From: Paracoccaceae bacterium
Lineage (GTDB): Bacteria; Pseudomonadota; Alphaproteobacteria; Rhodobacterales; Rhodobacteraceae
Assembly (NCBI GenBank): GCA_022843025.1
Contig: JALHOL010000002.1
Span: forward strand, 462,394 to 526,393
Direction: 5' to 3'
Length of the DNA: 64,000 nt
Part shown: one piece after another, positions 26,461 to 35,007 of the stretch
How positions within the stretch are numbered: position 1 is the stretch's first letter
How the letters are laid out: each line of letters opens with the position of its first letter
Notes under the pieces: model-generated
The model's input: only the letters and a program-made list of their open reading frames with translations
Told to the model about the DNA's origin: nothing
The model's database searches: none
Made by a program: the position numbers and the translations under genes

Positions 26461-27284
26461 CCCAGATCTTCACCACCCCCGATGGCACCCGCCTCGCCTA
26501 TCGCGATGAAGGCACGGGCCTGCCGCTTCTTTGCCTGCCGGGCCTGACCCGCACCATGGCGGATTTCGATTATCTTCGCCCCCACCTGCCCCCCCTCCGG
26601 CTGATCCGCATGGATTACCGGGGGCGTGGCAGCAGCCAATGGACAGGGGCCGCCACCTATACCGTCCCGCAAGAGGCCAAGGATGCGCTCGACCTGCTCG
26701 ATCATCTGGGTGTCGACCGTGCCGCCCTCCTCGGCACCTCGCGCGGCGGGCTGATCGGCATGCTGCTGGCCGCACTGGCAAAACCGCGCCTCATCGGCCT
26801 CTGCCTCAATGACATCGGGCCCGAAATTCACCGCTCCGGCCTGACCCGCATCTTCGATTACGTAGGCCGCAACCCCGCCGCCAAGGATCACGAAACCCTT
26901 GCCGCCGCCCTGCCCCGCAACATGCCCGGCTTCGCCAATGTCGCGTCCGATCGCTGGCTGGCTGAGGCGCGGCTGCATTACACCGCCACGGAGACCGGGC
27001 TGAAAATCACCTATGATCCCGCCCTGCGCGACGCCTTTCTTGCCGGTTTCGATGGCCCGCCCGCCGATCTCTGGCCGCTGTTTGATGCCTGTGCAGGCCT
27101 GCCGCTTGCCCTGATCCGCGGCGCAAATTCCGACCTGCTCACGCCGGACACCACCGCCCAGATGCGCCACCGCCGCCCCGACATGATCTTTGCCGAGGTG
27201 CCGGATCGCGCCCATATCCCCTTTCTTGATGAGCCCGAAAGCCTCACCGCCATTCATTCCTTCCTGAAAGCCTGCGGCGCATGA
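26457..27284 (+). CDS. alpha/beta hydrolase
   Basis: 275 residues from ATG 26457, inside the preceding stop codon. The fold shows LPLLCLPGLTRTMADF (oxyanion region), MDYRGRGSS, the nucleophile in GTSRGG (about 99) and the His in PDRAHIPFLDEPES (about 257). It hydrolyses an unknown ester or related bond in the cytoplasm. The ATGA overlap with both neighbours shows strict co-translation with the HAD and dehydratase genes. Confidence 0.88.
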   Translation: MTQIFTTPDGTRLAYRDEGTGLPLLCLPGLTRTMADFDYLRPHLPPLRLIRMDYRGRGSSQWTGAATYTVPQEAKDALDLLDHLGVDRAALLGTSRGGLIGMLLAALAKPRLIGLCLNDIGPEIHRSGLTRIFDYVGRNPAAKDHETLAAALPRNMPGFANVASDRWLAEARLHYTATETGLKITYDPALRDAFLAGFDGPPADLWPLFDACAGLPLALIRGANSDLLTPDTTAQMRHRRPDMIFAEVPDRAHIPFLDEPESLTAIHSFLKACGA

Positions 27285-28252
27285 CCGACATCTCCCTAAT
27301 CGAGGCCGCCGCCGCCCGCCTGCGCGGCCATGCGCGCGTCACCCCCCTGCTGAACGCGCCGCTTCTGGATGCCGCCTTTGGCCGCCGCATCTTCATCAAG
27401 GCCGAATGCCTGCAACTCACCGGATCGTTCAAGTTTCGGGGCGGCTGGTCTGCCATCTCGGCCCTCGACCCCGCCACCCGCGCGCGGGGCGTGCTGGCCT
27501 ATTCCTCGGGCAACCACGCCCAAGGCGTGGCCCTCGCCGCCCAGCGCCACGGCATCCCCGCCACGATCATCATGCCGTCTGACGCCCCACAGGTGAAAAT
27601 CGCCAACACTCGCGCCTATGGGGCCGAGGTGATCCTTTATGACCGCGCAACGGAAGACCGCGATGCCATCGGCGCACGCCTGACGGCGGAACGCGGCCTG
27701 ACGCTCATCAAGCCCTTCGATGACGCGCAGGTCATCGCTGGCCAGGGCACCACCGGCCTTGAAATCGCCGCCCAATCCGCCGAAGCCGGGATCGAAAGCG
27801 CCACCGTCATCACCTGCTGCGGCGGCGGCGGCCTGACCGCAGGCATCGCCCTCGCGCTGGAGTCCCGCGCCCCCGGCCTCACCGTCCGCACCGCCGAACC
27901 CGCAGGGTTCGACGATGCCGCCCGCTCCCTCGCCTCTGGCCGCATCGAACGCAATGCCACCATGACCGGCTCCCTCTGCGACGCAATCCTCACCCCCGCG
28001 CCCGGCACGCTCACCTTCCCCATCCTCCAACGCCTCTGCGGCCCCGGCCTCACCGCCACGGATGATGAGGCGCTGCACGCCATGGCGCTGGCCTTCACCC
28101 ACCTGCGGATTGTGTTGGAACCGGGCGGCGCCATCGCACTGGCCGCAGCCCTGTTCCGCGACGGGCTTCCCGATACCGTGATCTGCACCGCCTCCGGCGG
28201 CAATGTGGACCCGGATACCTTCCGCCTCGCGCTCGACCGCTTCGCCAACTGA
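27281..28252 (+). CDS. threonine/serine dehydratase (PLP fold type II)
   Basis: 323 residues. The PLP lysine is in TGSFKFRGG (about 50), with SSGNHAQGVA for the substrate carboxylate and the phosphate loop CCGGGGLTAG (about 181). The final TASGGNVDP is typical. It lacks the C-terminal ACT domain of biosynthetic IlvA, so it is the short catabolic or serine-racemase-like form. Substrate may be threonine, serine or a hydroxyaspartate. It begins inside the stop of the alpha/beta hydrolase. Confidence 0.9.
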   Translation: MTDISLIEAAAARLRGHARVTPLLNAPLLDAAFGRRIFIKAECLQLTGSFKFRGGWSAISALDPATRARGVLAYSSGNHAQGVALAAQRHGIPATIIMPSDAPQVKIANTRAYGAEVILYDRATEDRDAIGARLTAERGLTLIKPFDDAQVIAGQGTTGLEIAAQSAEAGIESATVITCCGGGGLTAGIALALESRAPGLTVRTAEPAGFDDAARSLASGRIERNATMTGSLCDAILTPAPGTLTFPILQRLCGPGLTATDDEALHAMALAFTHLRIVLEPGGAIALAAALFRDGLPDTVICTASGGNVDPDTFRLALDRFAN

Positions 28253-28321
28253 CTCTCCTTTCCGAACCTTTCCACCCGTCATCAAACGCCCAAACCGCTC
28301 ACTCCGATTTCAGAATCGAAC

Positions 28322-29110
28322 ATGCCCCCCGTCTTCCTGCCCGACCTGCGCCTGAATGCCGAAATCAGCGGCTCGCCCTCCGGCGCGCCCCTTGTGCTGA
28401 TCCATGCCCTGGGCACCAATCTCCGCATCTGGGATGAGGTGATCCCCCTTCTTCCCCCCGGGCTGCGCATCCTGCGCTTTGATCTGCGCGGCCATGGCGC
28501 ATCCGACGTGCCGCCTGCGCCCTACAACATGGGCACGCTGATCCGCGATACCGAACGCCTGATGGATCATTTCGCGCTGAAGGACGCCGTCATCCTCGGC
28601 CTCTCCATCGGCGGCCTTATCGCCCAAGGGCTTGCGGTCAAACGCCTCGATCTGATCCGCGCCATGATCCTGTCCAACACCGCCGCCCGCATCGGCCGCC
28701 CGGAACAGTGGCAAGCGCGCATCGCCGCCATCCGCGCCACGGGGATGGACTCGCTGACCGACGCCACCATGGAACGCTGGCTGGGCCGCAAATGGCGCGA
28801 CCACCCCGCCTTGCCGTCGCTCAGGCAGACGTTCCTCGCGACCGATCCCGAAGGCTGGATGGGATGCGCTTCCGCCATTTCGGGGACGGATTTCTTTGAA
28901 ACCACCGCCACGCTTACCCTGCCCACCCTCGCCATCGCCGGCGCCAATGACGGCTCCACCCCGCCCGATCTGGTGCGCGAAACCGCCGCCCTCATCCGGG
29001 GCCACCGCTTTGCCCTGATGCGCGGCACGGGCCATATCCCGCCCGTCGAAAAGCCCGCCGAATACGCGGCCCTCATCGGCCAATTCCTGATGGAAATCGC
29101 ACATGTCTGA
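28322..29110 (+). CDS. pcaD: 3-oxoadipate enol-lactonase-like alpha/beta hydrolase
   Basis: 262 residues matching PcaD: LVLIHALGTNLRIWDEV near the start, RFDLRGHGASDVP, the nucleophile in GLSIGGLIAQGLA (about 95), and the His in RGTGHIPPVEKPAEY. PcaD hydrolyses 3-oxoadipate enol-lactone in the protocatechuate pathway. No other pca genes are nearby, so the substrate could differ. Its end overlaps the next hydrolase by eight bases. Confidence 0.72.
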   Translation: MPPVFLPDLRLNAEISGSPSGAPLVLIHALGTNLRIWDEVIPLLPPGLRILRFDLRGHGASDVPPAPYNMGTLIRDTERLMDHFALKDAVILGLSIGGLIAQGLAVKRLDLIRAMILSNTAARIGRPEQWQARIAAIRATGMDSLTDATMERWLGRKWRDHPALPSLRQTFLATDPEGWMGCASAISGTDFFETTATLTLPTLAIAGANDGSTPPDLVRETAALIRGHRFALMRGTGHIPPVEKPAEYAALIGQFLMEIAHV

Positions 29111-29831
29111 CATCCTGCTCATCCACGGCGCGGCGCATGGCGCATGGTGCTGGCACCGTGTCATCCCCGCGCTCACCGCCCTAGGCCACCACGCCCGCGC
29201 CATCGACCTGCCCTCGCATGGCGATGACAGCACCGATCCCGCCACGGTGACGCTCGACAGCTACGCCCAAGCCATCCTGAACGCGACGCAGGGCCCCACG
29301 CTTCTTGTCGGTCATTCCATGGGCGGCTTTCCCATCACCGCCGCCGCCCAACTGGCCCCCGACCGCTTTACTGCGCTGATCTACCTCTGCGCCTATCTCC
29401 CCATTCCCGGCATGACGCTGGCCGAGATGCGCCGCGCAGGCCCGCGCCAACCCCTCGCCGGATCGTTCCAGATCGACCCCACCCGCACCACCTTTACCTT
29501 CGACCCGGACCAATCCCCTGCCCTGTTTTATCACGATTGCCCGCCCGAAGATGTGGCCCTCGCCCGCCGCCGCCTCTGCGCACAAGCGATCCGCCCGCAG
29601 GAAACCCCGATCCCCGACACCTCCCGCGCTGAATCCCTGCCGCGCCACTACATCCGCTGCACGGATGACCGCGCGATCCCGCCGGACTATCAGGCCACCA
29701 TGGCCGCCCGCCTGCCCGCAGACCACATCCACGACCTTGCCACCTCGCACTCCCCCTTCTTCGCCGCACCCGAGGCATTGGCCCAAAAGATCCACGCCAT
29801 CGCGCAACTCCCCCCTGTCAAGCGCGCCTGA
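29103..29831 (+). CDS. alpha/beta hydrolase, methylesterase-like
   Basis: 242 residues resembling plant MES/EstC-type esterases: ILLIHGAAHGAWCWHRVIPAL, nucleophile VGHSMGGFPITAAA (about 70), the aromatic lid, and the late His in TSHSPFFAAPEAL. It overlaps the upstream pcaD-like gene by eight bases, so the two hydrolases are translated together. The substrate is unknown. Confidence 0.85.
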   Translation: MSDILLIHGAAHGAWCWHRVIPALTALGHHARAIDLPSHGDDSTDPATVTLDSYAQAILNATQGPTLLVGHSMGGFPITAAAQLAPDRFTALIYLCAYLPIPGMTLAEMRRAGPRQPLAGSFQIDPTRTTFTFDPDQSPALFYHDCPPEDVALARRRLCAQAIRPQETPIPDTSRAESLPRHYIRCTDDRAIPPDYQATMAARLPADHIHDLATSHSPFFAAPEALAQKIHAIAQLPPVKRA

Positions 29832-29880
29832 CAGGCGTTAGCGTCCCGCCATGCGCCCGACGCACGGGCCGGGAACCCGC

Positions 29881-31092
29881 ATGTCCGACCGCCGCGAAAA
29901 ACTTGCCCTCACCTTCATCCTGCTGACGATCACCATTGATGCCATCGGCATCGGTCTGATCTTCCCGGTCATGCCCGACCTGATCGAAAGCGTCACGGGC
30001 GGCAGCCTGTCACAGGCCGCACTTTGGGGGGGCCTGCTGTCCACCTCCTACGCCGTGATGCAGTTCCTGTTCGGCCCGATCATCGGCTCGCTGTCGGATC
30101 GCTTCGGAAGGCGGCCGATCCTGCTGATCTCTCTTTTCGTCATGTCGCTGGACTACCTAGTCATGGCCATAGCTCCGACGATCTGGCTGCTGCTGGCCGC
30201 CCGCGTGGTGGCAGGCATCACGGCGGCAACCTATTCCACCGCCACCGCCTTTATCGCCGACATCACCCCCCCCGAAAAACGCGGTGCGCGCTTTGGCCTG
30301 ATCGGGGCCTGTTTCGGCGTGGGTTTCGTGGCGGGCCCGCTGATCGGCGGCCTCCTTGCATCGGTCGATCTGCACGCGCCCTTCTACGCCGCCGCGGCCC
30401 TTGCCTTGGCCAACATGATCTTCGGCTATTTCGTTCTGCCCGAAACCGTGACCGATGCCACCCGCCGCCCCTTTTCCCTCGCCCGCGCCAACCCGCTGGG
30501 CGCGCTGCGCGCCGTGTCGAAACTGCCGGGGGTGAAGCGGGTGCTGACCTGCTTCCTGATCCTCGGCATTGCCATGAACGTCTACCCGGCGATCTGGGCC
30601 TATTACGGACAGGCCCGCTTCGGCTGGGACAGCACAATGGTGGGTCTCTCGCTCGCGCTTTACGGCATCAGCTTTGCCGTGGGCCAAGCCGTCCTTGTCG
30701 GCCCGCTGATCAAACGCTTCGGCGAACACCGCGCCGCGCATTACGGCATGTGGGTGGATATCACCACGCTCGCCGCCCTCGGCCTGGTTACCCAAGGTGC
30801 CCATGCGATGATCATCACCCCCATCACCGCACTGGGCGGTGTCGTCACCCCCGCGCTTCAGGCGCTGGCCAGCCGCGCCGCCCCTGCCGATGCGCAGGGC
30901 GAATTGCAGGGCGTCCTCGCTTCGCTCAACGCCATCGCCATGATCACCTCGCCGCTCTTGATGACCGCCACCTTCTCGGCCTTCACCGCGCCCTCGGCCC
31001 CGGTCTTTTCCCCCGGAGCCCCCTTCCTGCTGGCCTCGGTCTTGATGGTTGTCTGCCTTGCGCTTCATGTGACGGGCAAAACCAAGGCCTGA
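29881..31092 (+). CDS. MFS transporter, TetA-like (DHA1) drug:proton antiporter family
   Basis: 403 residues from ATG 29881; ATG 29851 is also possible and neither has a strong ribosome site. Twelve membrane segments are visible. The loop 2-3 motif A is GSLSDRFGRRPILL, and FIADITPPEKRGARFGLIGACFGVGF is characteristic of the TetA group. It is an inner-membrane exporter; tetracycline as substrate cannot be inferred. No tetR-type neighbour is present. Confidence 0.87.
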   Translation: MSDRREKLALTFILLTITIDAIGIGLIFPVMPDLIESVTGGSLSQAALWGGLLSTSYAVMQFLFGPIIGSLSDRFGRRPILLISLFVMSLDYLVMAIAPTIWLLLAARVVAGITAATYSTATAFIADITPPEKRGARFGLIGACFGVGFVAGPLIGGLLASVDLHAPFYAAAALALANMIFGYFVLPETVTDATRRPFSLARANPLGALRAVSKLPGVKRVLTCFLILGIAMNVYPAIWAYYGQARFGWDSTMVGLSLALYGISFAVGQAVLVGPLIKRFGEHRAAHYGMWVDITTLAALGLVTQGAHAMIITPITALGGVVTPALQALASRAAPADAQGELQGVLASLNAIAMITSPLLMTATFSAFTAPSAPVFSPGAPFLLASVLMVVCLALHVTGKTKA

Positions 31093-31140
31093 ATCCGTCG
31101 CCCACAGGTCGCAAACGGCCACGACCTTCCGCCTTCCCCC

Positions 31141-31162
31141 CTTCATCTTGGCAAAAATACCC
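31141..31162 (+). repeat. dispersed repeat, copy 4
   Basis: CTTCATCTTGGCAAAAATAC, two bases different from the consensus, between the MFS and enolase-superfamily genes and directly upstream of the structured leader. Confidence 0.7.
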
Positions 31163-31164
31163 TG

Positions 31165-31261
31165 CGGGGGTCAGCCATCGGTTCGCCATCGGTTCAAGGA
31201 CTGATGGCTGACGGGGTGCAAAACCCCCGGTCCGACGTAAGCCAAAGGCGGGAGACCAGAA
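31165..31261 (+). other. possible structured leader of the enolase-superfamily gene
   Basis: TCAGCCATC (31171-31179) can pair with GATGGCTGA (31203-31211) across 23 bases, and GGGGT/ACCCC (31213-31228) forms a second local hairpin. The gene starts 33 bases later. I cannot match it to a known riboswitch class. Confidence 0.35.
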
Positions 31262-32509
31262 ATGAAGCTCAAGGATCTCGAAATATTCGTCGTGGCACCG
31301 CCCTTCCCGGGCTGGGGCGGGCGCTACTGGATCTTCCCGAAACTCACCACCGACAACGGCATCGTGGGATATGGTGAATGTTACGCCTCCACCGTCGGCC
31401 CCAAGGCGATGAAAGCGGTGATCGAGGATGTGTTCGAACGCCACATACAGGGCGAGAACCCCGAAAACATCGAACTGATGTTCCGCCGCGCCTATTCCGC
31501 AGGCTTCACCCAACGCCCCGATCCCACCGTGATGGGGGCCTTCTCGGGCCTTGAAATCGCCTGCTGGGATATTCTGGGCAAGGCACGCAATCGCCCCGTC
31601 CACGCCCTGCTGGGCGGCAAGATGAATGACCGCATCCGCAGCTATACCTACCTCTATCCCGAATCCGGCAAGGAAAGCGCCGAATTCTGGGTCGATCCGG
31701 ATGCCGCAGCCGAGGCCGCTTTGCGCTTTGTGAACATGGGCTTCACCGCGGTGAAATTCGATCCCGCCGGCCCCTACACCATCCGCGGCGGCCATGAACC
31801 CGCCATGTCCGACATCACCCGCTCCGTCGCCTTCTGCAAAGCAATCCGCGATGCCGTGGGCGACCGGGCCGACCTTCTGTTCGGCACCCATGGCCAGTTC
31901 ACCACCCCCGGCGCCATCCGTATGGGGCGTGAATTGGAACCCTACAACCCGCTCTGGTACGAAGAACCGATCCCGCCGGACAACCTGCTTGAATTTGCCG
32001 AGGTCGCCAAATCCGTGCGCGTCCCCCTCGCAACCGGCGAACGCCTCACCACCAAAGCCGAATTCGGCACCCTTCTGCGCGCAGGCGGGGTCAAGATCCT
32101 GCAACCCGCCCTTGGCCGCGTGGGGGGCATATGGGAGGCGAAAAAGATCGCCGCCATGGCCGAAATCTTCAACGCCGAAATGGCCCCGCATCTCTATGCA
32201 GGCCCGGTCGAATGGGCGGCCAACGTGCATTTCGCGGCCTCCATCCCCAATCTCCTGATCGCCGAAACGATCGAGACGGGCGGTGCTTTCCATCTGAAAT
32301 TGATCAAGAACACGATCACATGGGAAGACGGCTACATCATCCCGTCAGAGGCCCCCGGTCTGGGGATTGATTTCGACGAAGACGTCGCCCGCGCGCATCC
32401 CTTCATCGGCACCGGCCTGCATCTGCAAATGCAAGAGGCCCCCTGCGACTATCGCCACGGCAACCGGTTTGAAGGCGGCGCGCCAAGCACCCTGCCGCAC
32501 AAGACGTGA
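31262..32509 (+). CDS. mandelate racemase/muconate lactonizing-type enolase superfamily protein
   Basis: 415 residues with a capping domain and a TIM barrel. Visible barrel motifs are TAVKFDPAGPYTIRGGHEP, DLLFGTHGQFTTPGAIRM, WYEEPIPPDN, LATGERL, QPALGRVGGIWEA and MAPHLYAG. The layout is like the dehydratase/cycloisomerase branch acting on sugar acids. Two usual acidic positions read Gly in FGTHGQ and Ala in QPALGRVGG, which is unusual. GGGAGACC precedes the ATG. It follows the MFS gene, but the substrate link is only positional. Confidence 0.82.
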   Translation: MKLKDLEIFVVAPPFPGWGGRYWIFPKLTTDNGIVGYGECYASTVGPKAMKAVIEDVFERHIQGENPENIELMFRRAYSAGFTQRPDPTVMGAFSGLEIACWDILGKARNRPVHALLGGKMNDRIRSYTYLYPESGKESAEFWVDPDAAAEAALRFVNMGFTAVKFDPAGPYTIRGGHEPAMSDITRSVAFCKAIRDAVGDRADLLFGTHGQFTTPGAIRMGRELEPYNPLWYEEPIPPDNLLEFAEVAKSVRVPLATGERLTTKAEFGTLLRAGGVKILQPALGRVGGIWEAKKIAAMAEIFNAEMAPHLYAGPVEWAANVHFAASIPNLLIAETIETGGAFHLKLIKNTITWEDGYIIPSEAPGLGIDFDEDVARAHPFIGTGLHLQMQEAPCDYRHGNRFEGGAPSTLPHKT

Positions 32510-32515
32510 TGGCGC

Positions 32516-32537
32516 GCGGGGGGCGTCAGCCCCCCGC
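32516..32537. terminator. GC-rich hairpin between convergent genes
   Basis: A perfect 9-bp stem GCGGGGGGC/GCCCCCCGC with a GTCA loop lies seven bases after the enolase-superfamily stop and nine before the end of the convergent GNAT. There is no U-tract on either side, so it is a weak terminator at best. Confidence 0.45.
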
Positions 32538-32545
32538 CCCAAATC

Positions 32546-33124
32546 TCAAAGCGTCTTGATAAACAGGATCCACTCCTGCGCATCCACCGCCCAATCGCCT
32601 TTCACCACCGGGCGGCGGGCCACCTCGCGATACCCTTTCGCCGCATAAAGCCGCAGCGCCTCCTGATGCGTGTCGGCGGCGATCAGGCTGATCGTCCCCC
32701 GCCCCAATCCACGCGCCACGCCCTCGGCATGGGCCAGCAGCGCCGAGCCGCAGCCCTTCCCCCGGAATCCGTCATAGGTGGCCAGCACGTTCAGATACCA
32801 CGACCCCGGCGCCAAAGCCTCCAACTCCATCAACGGTACAAAGACCGCCGGAGTATCCGGGTCAATCGGCGCAGGCTCATCCTCGGCCGGATAGCCCAGC
32901 AGACAGGCCGCAACCTGCCCCTCCACCTCGGCCAGCCAGGCATTGCCAAAAGAAAAACTCCCGCTCTCCCGCGCCGCCCGCTCCCGGCCATAGGCCCAGG
33001 GATCGCCCCCCGGCCCCACCGATTTCTTCCAGAAATGCAGCGGCAGATCATCCGCCGCCATATTGATGAACCGCACCAGATGTTCGGCATCCGCCGCCGT
33101 CGCGCCCCGGATCAGCATCCTCAT
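32546..33124 (-). CDS. GNAT-family N-acetyltransferase
   Basis: 192 residues. ATG 33124 (MRMLIRGATAAD) or ATG 33118 two codons later, where GAAGGATGAGG is better spaced, are both possible. Motif A is LNVLATYDGFRGKGCGSALL with LLAHAEGVARGLG, followed by ALRLYAAKGYREV. It has no predictable substrate. Convergent with the enolase-superfamily gene. Confidence 0.85.
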   Translation of the reverse strand: MRMLIRGATAADAEHLVRFINMAADDLPLHFWKKSVGPGGDPWAYGRERAARESGSFSFGNAWLAEVEGQVAACLLGYPAEDEPAPIDPDTPAVFVPLMELEALAPGSWYLNVLATYDGFRGKGCGSALLAHAEGVARGLGRGTISLIAADTHQEALRLYAAKGYREVARRPVVKGDWAVDAQEWILFIKTL

Positions 33125-33261
33125 CCTTCCCCACCCAGACCTGCCTTTTCCCTGACCGATCCGCCCGCATCAGGCAACCCCCTAGCCCGCCCCTTTCCGG
33201 CTTGCCAGCCCCCGGATCGCCCCCTACCACTATCCCCAACACGACAGATGGAGCGTCAGAC

Positions 33262-33615
33262 ATGGCCGACACCGTTTTCCGCTTTCCCGCCCCGGGCCCC
33301 GATCCGATGCTGACCGATCTCGACGGCTGGACCAAGATCGACGGCAACCCCACCATGAAAACCTGGGTCCAGCACACCTCGGCCGATGGCAGCGTGATCA
33401 GCGGCACATGGGAGGCGACGACCGGCACTTGGCATGCCAGCTACAGCTTTTATGAATTTGTCCACCTGATCGACGGCCAGATCACCATCACACCCGATGG
33501 CGGCACCCCCGTCACCCTGCACCCCGGCGATGCCTTCGCGGTGGAACCCACGTTCAAAGGCACCTGGAAGATCGAAAAACCCGTCCGCAAGCATTTCTGC
33601 ATCAAGCTGAAATAA
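33262..33615 (+). CDS. cupin (DUF861) protein
   Basis: 117 residues from ATG 33262. A single cupin barrel is indicated by SGTWEATTGTWHASYSFYEFVHLIDGQI and LHPGDAFAVEPTFKGTWKIEKPVRK, the form annotated as DUF861/ureidoglycine aminohydrolase-like. The metal His/Glu set of classical cupins is partly replaced, so catalysis is uncertain. The gene lies between the divergent GNAT and the RsuA-like synthase. Confidence 0.84.
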   Translation: MADTVFRFPAPGPDPMLTDLDGWTKIDGNPTMKTWVQHTSADGSVISGTWEATTGTWHASYSFYEFVHLIDGQITITPDGGTPVTLHPGDAFAVEPTFKGTWKIEKPVRKHFCIKLK

Positions 33616-33743
33616 CCGCCCGCGCGACCGCCGCGCGGCATCAAGGGCGGGTTCCGCTTGGCCACTCGTGGCAGCCGTCCCATGGTGCAGCCCATGCAAA
33701 GGCTGCAACCGCCCCAAACGGGCGGCAGCAGGAAATCAACGTC

Positions 33744-34478
33744 ATGGCCAAGGTTCCCACCACCCGCATCGACAAGCTACTCTCTGCCATGGGCTATGGC
33801 TCGCGCAGCGAAATGGCGCGTTTGGCCAAGGCGGGCGGCATCACGCTGGACGCAACCGAGGTGACGGACGTCACCAAGCGCATTCCCGTGACGCCGGATC
33901 TTCCATCCCGCATGAAGATTGATGACGAGGCGCTTGATCCGCTCGCAGGGCTCGTGATCCTTTTGAACAAACCGTTGGGGATGACCTGCTCGCACAAGGA
34001 AGACGGGCCGCTGGTTTATGATATTCTTCCCAAACGCTGGCGGCGGCGCGACCCCGCCATTTCAACCATCGGTCGTCTGGACAAACAGACCTCCGGTTTG
34101 CTTTTGCTGACCGATGATGGCCCGCTTCTGCACCGGATCATCAGCCCCAAACGCCATGTCAGGAAAACCTACCGCGCCCGTCTGGCCCGTCCGCTCCTCG
34201 GCACCGAAGGCGATCTGTTCGCCTCCGGTAGCCTGATGCTGGATGGCGAAGAAAAGCCGCTGGCGCCTGCCGAACTGACGGTCCTGTCGCAAACCGAAGC
34301 CCTGCTCACCGTGACCGAAGGCCGTTACCATCAGGTGCGCCGCATGTTTGCGGCCACCGGCAACCATGTCGAAGCCCTGCACCGCGAAAGTCTGGGCGGC
34401 CTGTCCTTGCCCGGCGCTATGGCCCCCGGTGACTGGCGACTGCTGACGCAACAAGAGATCGCCCTGATCTTTGAGTAA
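33744..34478 (+). CDS. rsuA: 16S rRNA pseudouridine synthase (RsuA family)
   Basis: 244 residues. A short S4-like N-terminus (RIDKLLSAMGYGSRSEMARLAK) is followed by the catalytic Asp in TIGRLDKQTSGLLLLTDD (about 115) and the closing TEGRYHQVRRMFAATGNHVEALHR, which matches RsuA/RluE/RluF. Short length and YHQVRRMFA favour RsuA (16S position 516). This is the second synthase of this family in the window after RluB. Confidence 0.9.
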   Translation: MAKVPTTRIDKLLSAMGYGSRSEMARLAKAGGITLDATEVTDVTKRIPVTPDLPSRMKIDDEALDPLAGLVILLNKPLGMTCSHKEDGPLVYDILPKRWRRRDPAISTIGRLDKQTSGLLLLTDDGPLLHRIISPKRHVRKTYRARLARPLLGTEGDLFASGSLMLDGEEKPLAPAELTVLSQTEALLTVTEGRYHQVRRMFAATGNHVEALHRESLGGLSLPGAMAPGDWRLLTQQEIALIFE

Positions 34479-34656
34479 TCCCGCCCCCGCGCGCAAACGC
34501 CACTCGGCATTCTAGCCCCCGGTCGTCCCCCGCTTTGCCCCGTCGTGGCAAACTTCCACCAAAAGGCTGGCGATCATTGTCCCGCCCCCGACTTCCCTGA
34601 TTTCGCTCCGGCGCGTTAGTCCACCCCAAAGTCCAGCATCTTCTCCAGCCCCTCGG

Positions 34657-35007
34657 TCAGAAACTCCCGGCATCCGGCTGACCAAGCAGATAGCGGCTGA
34701 CCAACCCATCATGTTGCTGCCGGGCCAGCACCTTGGTTTCCTCCCATTCCTCAGGGCCGGAATCGCCCCGCCCGATCCAGAACAGCGCGACCAGCGCGTC
34801 CTTCTGTTCGTCATTCATACTCTCAATGGCTTGGGTGATTTCATCCCGGCTCAGATCGCCCGGCACTTCCTGCAAACTCTCGGCCACCGCATCATCCGTG
34901 GCATTGCCGCCAAGATCGGGAATATCCATGCCCTCTTTTGCAGTCACGGCGTTCAACCGCAGCACAAGTTCCTCGATCTCGGTCACATCAAAGGGAAGTG
35001 CGGGCAT
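34657..35007 (-). CDS. DUF3775 protein, probably C-terminally frameshifted
   Basis: 116 residues as called. The body is a recognisable DUF3775: LRLNAVTAKEGMDI, NDEQKDALVALFWIGRGD, EEWEETKVLARQQ. After LLGQPDAG the frame hits TGA at 34657-34659. One base of shift near 34669 would continue as EFLTEGLEKMLDFGVD and stop at TAA 34616-34618, matching the usual tail. The gene overlaps the upstream CurA-like reductase by 20 bases. Function unknown. Confidence 0.8.
   Translation of the reverse strand: MPALPFDVTEIEELVLRLNAVTAKEGMDIPDLGGNATDDAVAESLQEVPGDLSRDEITQAIESMNDEQKDALVALFWIGRGDSGPEEWEETKVLARQQHDGLVSRYLLGQPDAGSF

Noticed and set aside
29881..31092. Tetracycline resistance gene
   Set aside because: TetA-family motifs identify the transporter group only; there is no tetR-like partner and the substrate cannot be inferred.
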